The translations under genes and the position numbers were made by a program. Source: an uncultured Eubacteriales bacterium (lineage in GTDB: Bacteria; Bacillota; Clostridia; Tissierellales; Peptoniphilaceae). From it: a stretch of DNA of 34,048 bases. Of the stretch, positions 30,646 to 34,048 are shown one piece after another (position 1 is the first letter of the stretch; every line of letters begins with the position of its first letter). The notes below the pieces were generated by a model. It saw only the letters and a program-made list of their open reading frames with translations. It was not told where the DNA came from and did no database searches. The stretch is from the NCBI GenBank assembly GCA_900539225.1, contig UQBO01000015.1, positions 1-34,048 on the forward strand, in the 5' to 3' direction.

Positions 30646-31425
30646 ATGCTAAAAGAAAAGCCCGTAATACTGTCAATCTCGGCACTAGACTCAAGCGCCC
30701 TAAGAGGCGTCGAGGCAGACGTCAAGACAGCACTAAAACTAAATACTTTCTGCACAGTTGCGACAACATGCGTGACCAGCCAAAATACACAAAGGTGCAT
30801 CTCGAGACTTGCCCTCTCCTCGTCCATGGTCTACGACCAAATCAAGGCAGCGAGCGAGGATTTTCGCATCGGCTGCGTCAAAATCGGACTCATCTCAAAC
30901 ATCAATCAGGCAAAAGCCGTTAAAGACGCACTAGATAAATACTTTAGAGAGGTGCCCATCGTGCTAGACCCAGTCATCGCGTCAAAGTTCGGTCACGTCT
31001 ACACAGACGCCGAAACACTTGAGTATATAAAAGAAAACATCTTTCATAAAGTCACGCTACTTACACCAAATATTAAAGAGGCAGAAACTTTAACAGAGAT
31101 GAAAGTCACTACAGTTACCGAAATGCTTGCTGCAGCACAAAAGCTTCACCTTGATTATGGTACAAGCGTTTTGATCACAGGAGGTGCACTCGAGGGTGAA
31201 CTAAAAGATGTATTAGTAGTGGATGGCAAAGAGAAAATTATAGATAGGAAGAGAGTAGATAGAGCCGCCTTTGGATTAGGCGCGACAGTCTCCGCCGCCA
31301 TAGCCACATACTTAGCAAAGGGATATAAGATGGAGCCAGCTGTTCGTTTCGGTTTGGAATATTTGCAAATGTGCTTGAGAGAAAAAACGGATTTGGGTAA
31401 GAATGGGATTTTGTGGCAAGTATAA
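30646..31425 (+). CDS. ThiD/PdxK-like ribokinase-fold protein lacking the catalytic cysteine
   Basis: A 259-residue protein with the fold and length of hydroxymethylpyrimidine (phosphate) kinase. Recognisable blocks are EADVKTA, TCVTSQNT, VKIGLI, VLDPVIASK, LLTPNIKEAETL and VLITGG. The key active-site blocks are changed: the substrate loop GxDxSGGAG reads ALDSSALRG, and the catalytic HGTGCTLSAA reads FGLGATVSAA, with Ala213 where the catalytic cysteine belongs. It may be an altered-specificity kinase (pyridoxal-type) or a non-catalytic relative. It is a single gene with its own promoter; no other thiamine or B6 gene is nearby. AAAGGAG precedes the start. Confidence 0.8.
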   Translation: MLKEKPVILSISALDSSALRGVEADVKTALKLNTFCTVATTCVTSQNTQRCISRLALSSSMVYDQIKAASEDFRIGCVKIGLISNINQAKAVKDALDKYFREVPIVLDPVIASKFGHVYTDAETLEYIKENIFHKVTLLTPNIKEAETLTEMKVTTVTEMLAAAQKLHLDYGTSVLITGGALEGELKDVLVVDGKEKIIDRKRVDRAAFGLGATVSAAIATYLAKGYKMEPAVRFGLEYLQMCLREKTDLGKNGILWQV

Positions 31426-31555
31426 ATTTTTGCAAAATTGGGTGAAAGGATTGCTTTGTATAAATCAAATCATATAGAGCAAAATAACTGTGAAACAATA
31501 TAAAGCATATATAACATATATAATAAGGAATAGAATAGAATAGAATGAAGACCCT

Positions 31556-31588
31556 ATGCTAGACGAGCAAATCGCCTGGCATTTTTTA
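31556..31588 (+). terminator. terminator after the ThiD-like gene
   Basis: ATGCTAGACGA (31556-31566), a 5-nt loop and TCGCCTGGCAT (31572-31582) pair over 11 bp with two G-T pairs, then T6. It lies 130 bases after the stop; between them is an AT-rich tract with a pentamer repeat (GAATA, about 31528-31546). Confidence 0.8.
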
Positions 31589-31627
31589 TTGCCCATCCAT
31601 TAGACATATAAAGTACATACGCATGTT

Positions 31628-31679
31628 TATAGACAGACAACGAGAAAATGAGATGGGGGGGGTTACACTACTGTCTATA
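31628..31679. repeat. 9-bp inverted repeat enclosing a G8 tract
   Basis: TATAGACAG (31628-31636) and CTGTCTATA (31671-31679) enclose a run of eight G (31655-31662). No coding frame covers it. Confidence 0.6.
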
Positions 31680-31712
31680 TATGAAAAATGTTCTTAAAAA
31701 TATAATTTAAAC

Positions 31713-31741
31713 TTGACATTTAGACATACACGTGCTAAAAT
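31713..31741 (+). promoter_or_regulatory. promoter upstream of the large surface protein gene
   Basis: TTGACA (31713-31718), a 17-bp spacer and TAAAAT (31736-31741). Its transcript would start near 31748 and meet a strong terminator at 31915-31950 before reaching the gene at 32029. Confidence 0.75.
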
Positions 31742-31747
31742 GAATGT

Positions 31748-31950
31748 ACAAACAAATACGATCTTCTGTGCCACCGATAAAGCTTCATTAGATGCTATCA
31801 AAAAGGTCGAAACTAGTAAAGGACATTAACTAAACCGCATGCTTATACTTAGTTAAAAACCCTCTACTTATTATAATCATCTACTTAACAATCACGCAAT
31901 CATATTACGATTATACAGACGAGTCAGTGGCACGACACGTCTGTTTTTTT
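31748..31950 (+). ncRNA. candidate 200-nt leader or small RNA
   Basis: The interval runs from a consensus promoter to a strong terminator with no supported coding sequence. GTGCCAC (31768-31774) is complementary to GTGGCAC (31927-31933) in the terminator apical region, so an alternative fold that competes with the terminator is possible. It may be a free small RNA or an attenuated leader of the surface protein gene. The 29-codon frame from ATG 31740 begins before the expected transcript start and has no ribosome site. Confidence 0.4.
31915..31950 (+). terminator. strong terminator ahead of the surface protein gene
   Basis: ACAGACG-A-GTC and GAC-A-CGTCTGT form an 11-bp interrupted stem with an 8-nt loop, followed by T7. 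It stands 79 bases upstream of the surface protein start with no clear promoter in between. Confidence 0.88.
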
Positions 31951-32028
31951 ATAGATTTAAAAGCGGCATCAGAGGTACAGAAGATCGAAAATAACTTGCT
32001 TATGCAAGAAATAAGAAAGGAGAAATTT

Positions 32029-34026
32029 ATGAAGAATTTTCAAAAACATTACTTGCGAAAAACACTCGCGCTAGTCATGGCATTCTTGATGATAGTGGCA
32101 ATGATGCCAGTGAATGTTTTCGCAGAAGAACCACAACTTCCTGGCACATCTACACGTGCAGTAGATCCAGAAGGAAAACCTTCAGTTAACTGGGAAGAAG
32201 ACAGTGCAGCTACAGATGATGGATCTGGATATTGGTCACTTCCTGAAAATGTAAAGATAATCAAAGGACAAAGGGGAGCTGACCCACTTAATACCCTTGG
32301 CTTTACTTATCTTGGCAGATACTATGACCAAAATGGAAGGATAGTTCTAAAATTTGAAGTAAGCCAAAGAAACCAAGCTGACAGTTATCCTTGGTCTAGA
32401 TTTGTTATGAGGTTTCCAGCTGAGTTATACCAAAAGATTGATAAGGATGCTTCATACGTACTTTGGAAACAGACAGAAGTTTTTGCTATTAACAATTTTG
32501 ACACACTAACTACATCCGATGTTAGGGGACAAAGTGCCAACTGTCTACAATTCCCTTATAGGAATGTAGGTGCTCAATATGGTCACAGAGAAGTTAATAT
32601 AGTTTTAAAAGCTGATACTGATTGGGATAAGACTTTTGCACAAAAGACACAAGCAGTTCAATTAAGACTATATAATGGCAACAATGATAATTTAAAGATA
32701 TTCTCTACAGCTGGAGGATATAAGGGTGCTGACTATGCTGCACTAGGATATAATACCTACACTAAGATTGCAGTTGTAGGCGATTTATCAAAAAGACCTA
32801 AGGATTTAATGGAAGCAACTACTAAATCAATGACACAATCTGGTGGACAAAATGACCAGTTCCACTCAGCAGACTCATCTCTACAACTTGATAGAGACGA
32901 TAAGAAAGTTAGACTAATCTATACTTTTGCTTCTGATGTTGTCAGTGGAAGGATGGATGGAGATAAATATGCCATTAGACAAACTCTTGATAGAGACTTC
33001 ATCAAATATCTTGACTTAGGAAACAAAGGCAAAACAGCTGAAGAAAAAAATCAAATTGGTTCTATCTATTTCCTATCTGAAAATGAAACACCAATTGGAA
33101 CAAAACTTCCTATCTACGCAAGCTATATAGAAGGTTTGGAATTAAATCCAGACGGCTCAGCAAAGCTTGATGGAGAAGGAAACCCAACATTTAACCGTGC
33201 AGATGGTGCTGTATTCTTACAATTTGCAGAAACAGGCTATGAGTACAAAGACAATCCTGACTCAGCAGATCCAAACTATGTTCAAACTATAACAACAGAT
33301 TTTAAAAATATTTTGAGAAATGGGCCTCAAGACTCAGGTTCAATCATGGTTTTTGAATACAATATAGACCCGGAAAAGATAAATGAAGATTTAGTTAAGG
33401 ATAAGGAACTATCAAAGAACTTTATGTTTGATACAAGATATCTTCTATCAAACAACAAAGGAGTTAGAAAATACACTGCAACTACGACTGAAGATATAGT
33501 TATACAACCTAACAAAAACAATTTCTTCACTCTTAACTTTAATCCATACGTAAATATAACAAGCTCTATGGTAACTACTTCAGAAAAAGAAGACTTTGTG
33601 CTAAACATAGGTGGCAGTGAAGGAATTTGGAAGTCTTGGAAAAGAGAAGGACATGCCTTCTTCCCTGCTACTGATGATTACGCTATAAATATGTATGGCT
33701 GGCAGTTTTATTTGAGAGATCATAATATAAAAACTGGTATGACTATAAAGAAAGGAACTCCTATAACAGTTTATTTGCCAAACCTTGACTATGGAAACAG
33801 AGGAAAATATCCTGATTTTGTTGATTTTGATATAGTTACAGGAGAAAAGGGATTAACAGGAGATAAGCTTAAAAATAAACAATCATTAACAGGTAATAAA
33901 TTTTTAAGACTTAAAAAAGTCACTAAAGCTGATGGCTCTGATCTTTTCTATCCACCAATGTACTTTAAAAATTCAATTTCAACTGTTGGTGCAACAGCTG
34001 TAATTGAATTTTTAAAGTACATTGGT
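32029..34026 (+). CDS. large exported surface protein, 3' end missing
   Basis: An open frame from ATG 32029 to the end of the window with no stop. AAAGGAG lies eight bases ahead. The N-terminus, KHYLRKTLALVMAFLMIVAM then MPVNVFAEEP, is a long Sec signal peptide with probable cleavage after VFA (about residue 33). The mature part is rich in Asp, Asn, Thr and Tyr with few cysteines and reads like a large beta-rich adhesin or cell-wall protein; I do not recognise a named domain. By eye its codon choice (GGA, AGA) differs from the GGC-rich neighbours. The frame is reliable only to about 33990: the rest is a fold-back hairpin and then sequencing adapter, so its C-terminus and anchor are unknown. 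Confidence 0.85.
33954..34026. repeat. 35-bp near-perfect hairpin flush with adapter (probable artefact)
   Basis: 33954-33978 and 34002-34026 are perfect 25-bp reverse complements. Including the inner part, the arms are 35 bp with two mismatches around a 3-base loop (33989-33991). The right arm ends exactly where adapter begins, which suggests library fold-back rather than genome sequence. Confidence 0.85.
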
Positions 34027-34048
34027 AGATCGGAAGAGCGTCGTGTAG
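34027..34048. other. Illumina adapter sequence
   Basis: The final 22 bases begin AGATCGGAAGAGC and continue GTCGTGTAG, matching the Illumina TruSeq universal adapter read-through. They are not genomic. Confidence 0.97.

Noticed and set aside
31628..31679. Invertible promoter flanked by the 9-bp inverted repeat
   Set aside because: The enclosed segment is only 34 bp and contains no promoter; no recombinase gene is near.
31740..31829. A 29-codon frame starting MNVQTNTIFCATDKASLDAI
   Set aside because: Its ATG overlaps the -10 box, so the expected transcript starts after it, and there is no ribosome binding site.
31915..31950. Possible T-box leader because the terminator contains GTGGCAC
   Set aside because: The conserved T-box sequence and specifier structure are missing and the downstream gene is a surface protein, not an amino-acid gene.
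33954..34026. Terminal inverted repeat read as an insertion-sequence end or invertible element
   Set aside because: It ends exactly at Illumina adapter and has a 3-base loop, which fits a library fold-back better.

Overview
The window reads as a chromosomal contig end from a low-GC, Gram-positive anaerobe. The evidence is AT-rich spacers, AGGAGG-type ribosome binding sites, lipobox and SLH surface proteins, a cobalamin-dependent class II ribonucleotide reductase, a complete arginine deiminase operon and a type 2 isopentenyl-diphosphate isomerase. A member of the Tissierellia / Peptoniphilaceae (gram-positive anaerobic cocci) would fit; this placement is inference. No rRNA, tRNA, CRISPR array, transposase or integrase was found.

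Layout. 1-342: terminators and a 23-bp minisatellite. 343-2528 (minus): pgeF and an M18 aminopeptidase. 2621-4961: pyrC overlapping an ATP-NAD kinase-like gene. 5077-5193: a free-standing 38-residue membrane peptide gene missed by ordinary length cutoffs. 5447-6646: a DUF4143-type AAA ATPase. 6980-9109: nrdJ. 9332-12515: a pair of ABC half-transporters. 12861-15526 (minus): an extracytoplasmic thiol-redox operon (TlpA-like lipoprotein, 46-residue CXXC peptide, membrane 4Fe-4S protein) followed by a MarR regulator with its own promoter. 15856-19031: arcA-arcB-arcC. 19139-20243: glutaredoxin and a methyltransferase. 20367-22214: two exported proteins, the second a thioredoxin-fold protein whose CXXC has become YAQC. 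22358-28399: a six-gene housekeeping operon dnaX-ybaB-recR-murI-fni-pncB. 28674-30473: an SLH-domain surface protein. 30646-31425: a ThiD-like protein without the catalytic cysteine. 32029-end: the start of a large exported surface protein, cut by the contig end.

The most unusual structure is a recurring architecture. Four accessory gene units (the AAA ATPase, the ABC pair, the YAQC redoxin, the SLH protein) are each bracketed by a direct repeat containing an intrinsic terminator. The terminator sequence is private to each pair: the left copy follows the preceding core gene and the right copy follows the accessory gene. In two cases the repeat includes the last codons of the accessory gene. 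This looks like gene modules gained at, or lost by recombination between, terminators. Degenerate 23-bp and 18-bp minisatellites lie behind several terminators.

Data quality: the last 22 bases are Illumina adapter, and the 73 bases before them form a near-perfect hairpin flush with the adapter. The true genomic sequence therefore probably stops near 33990.
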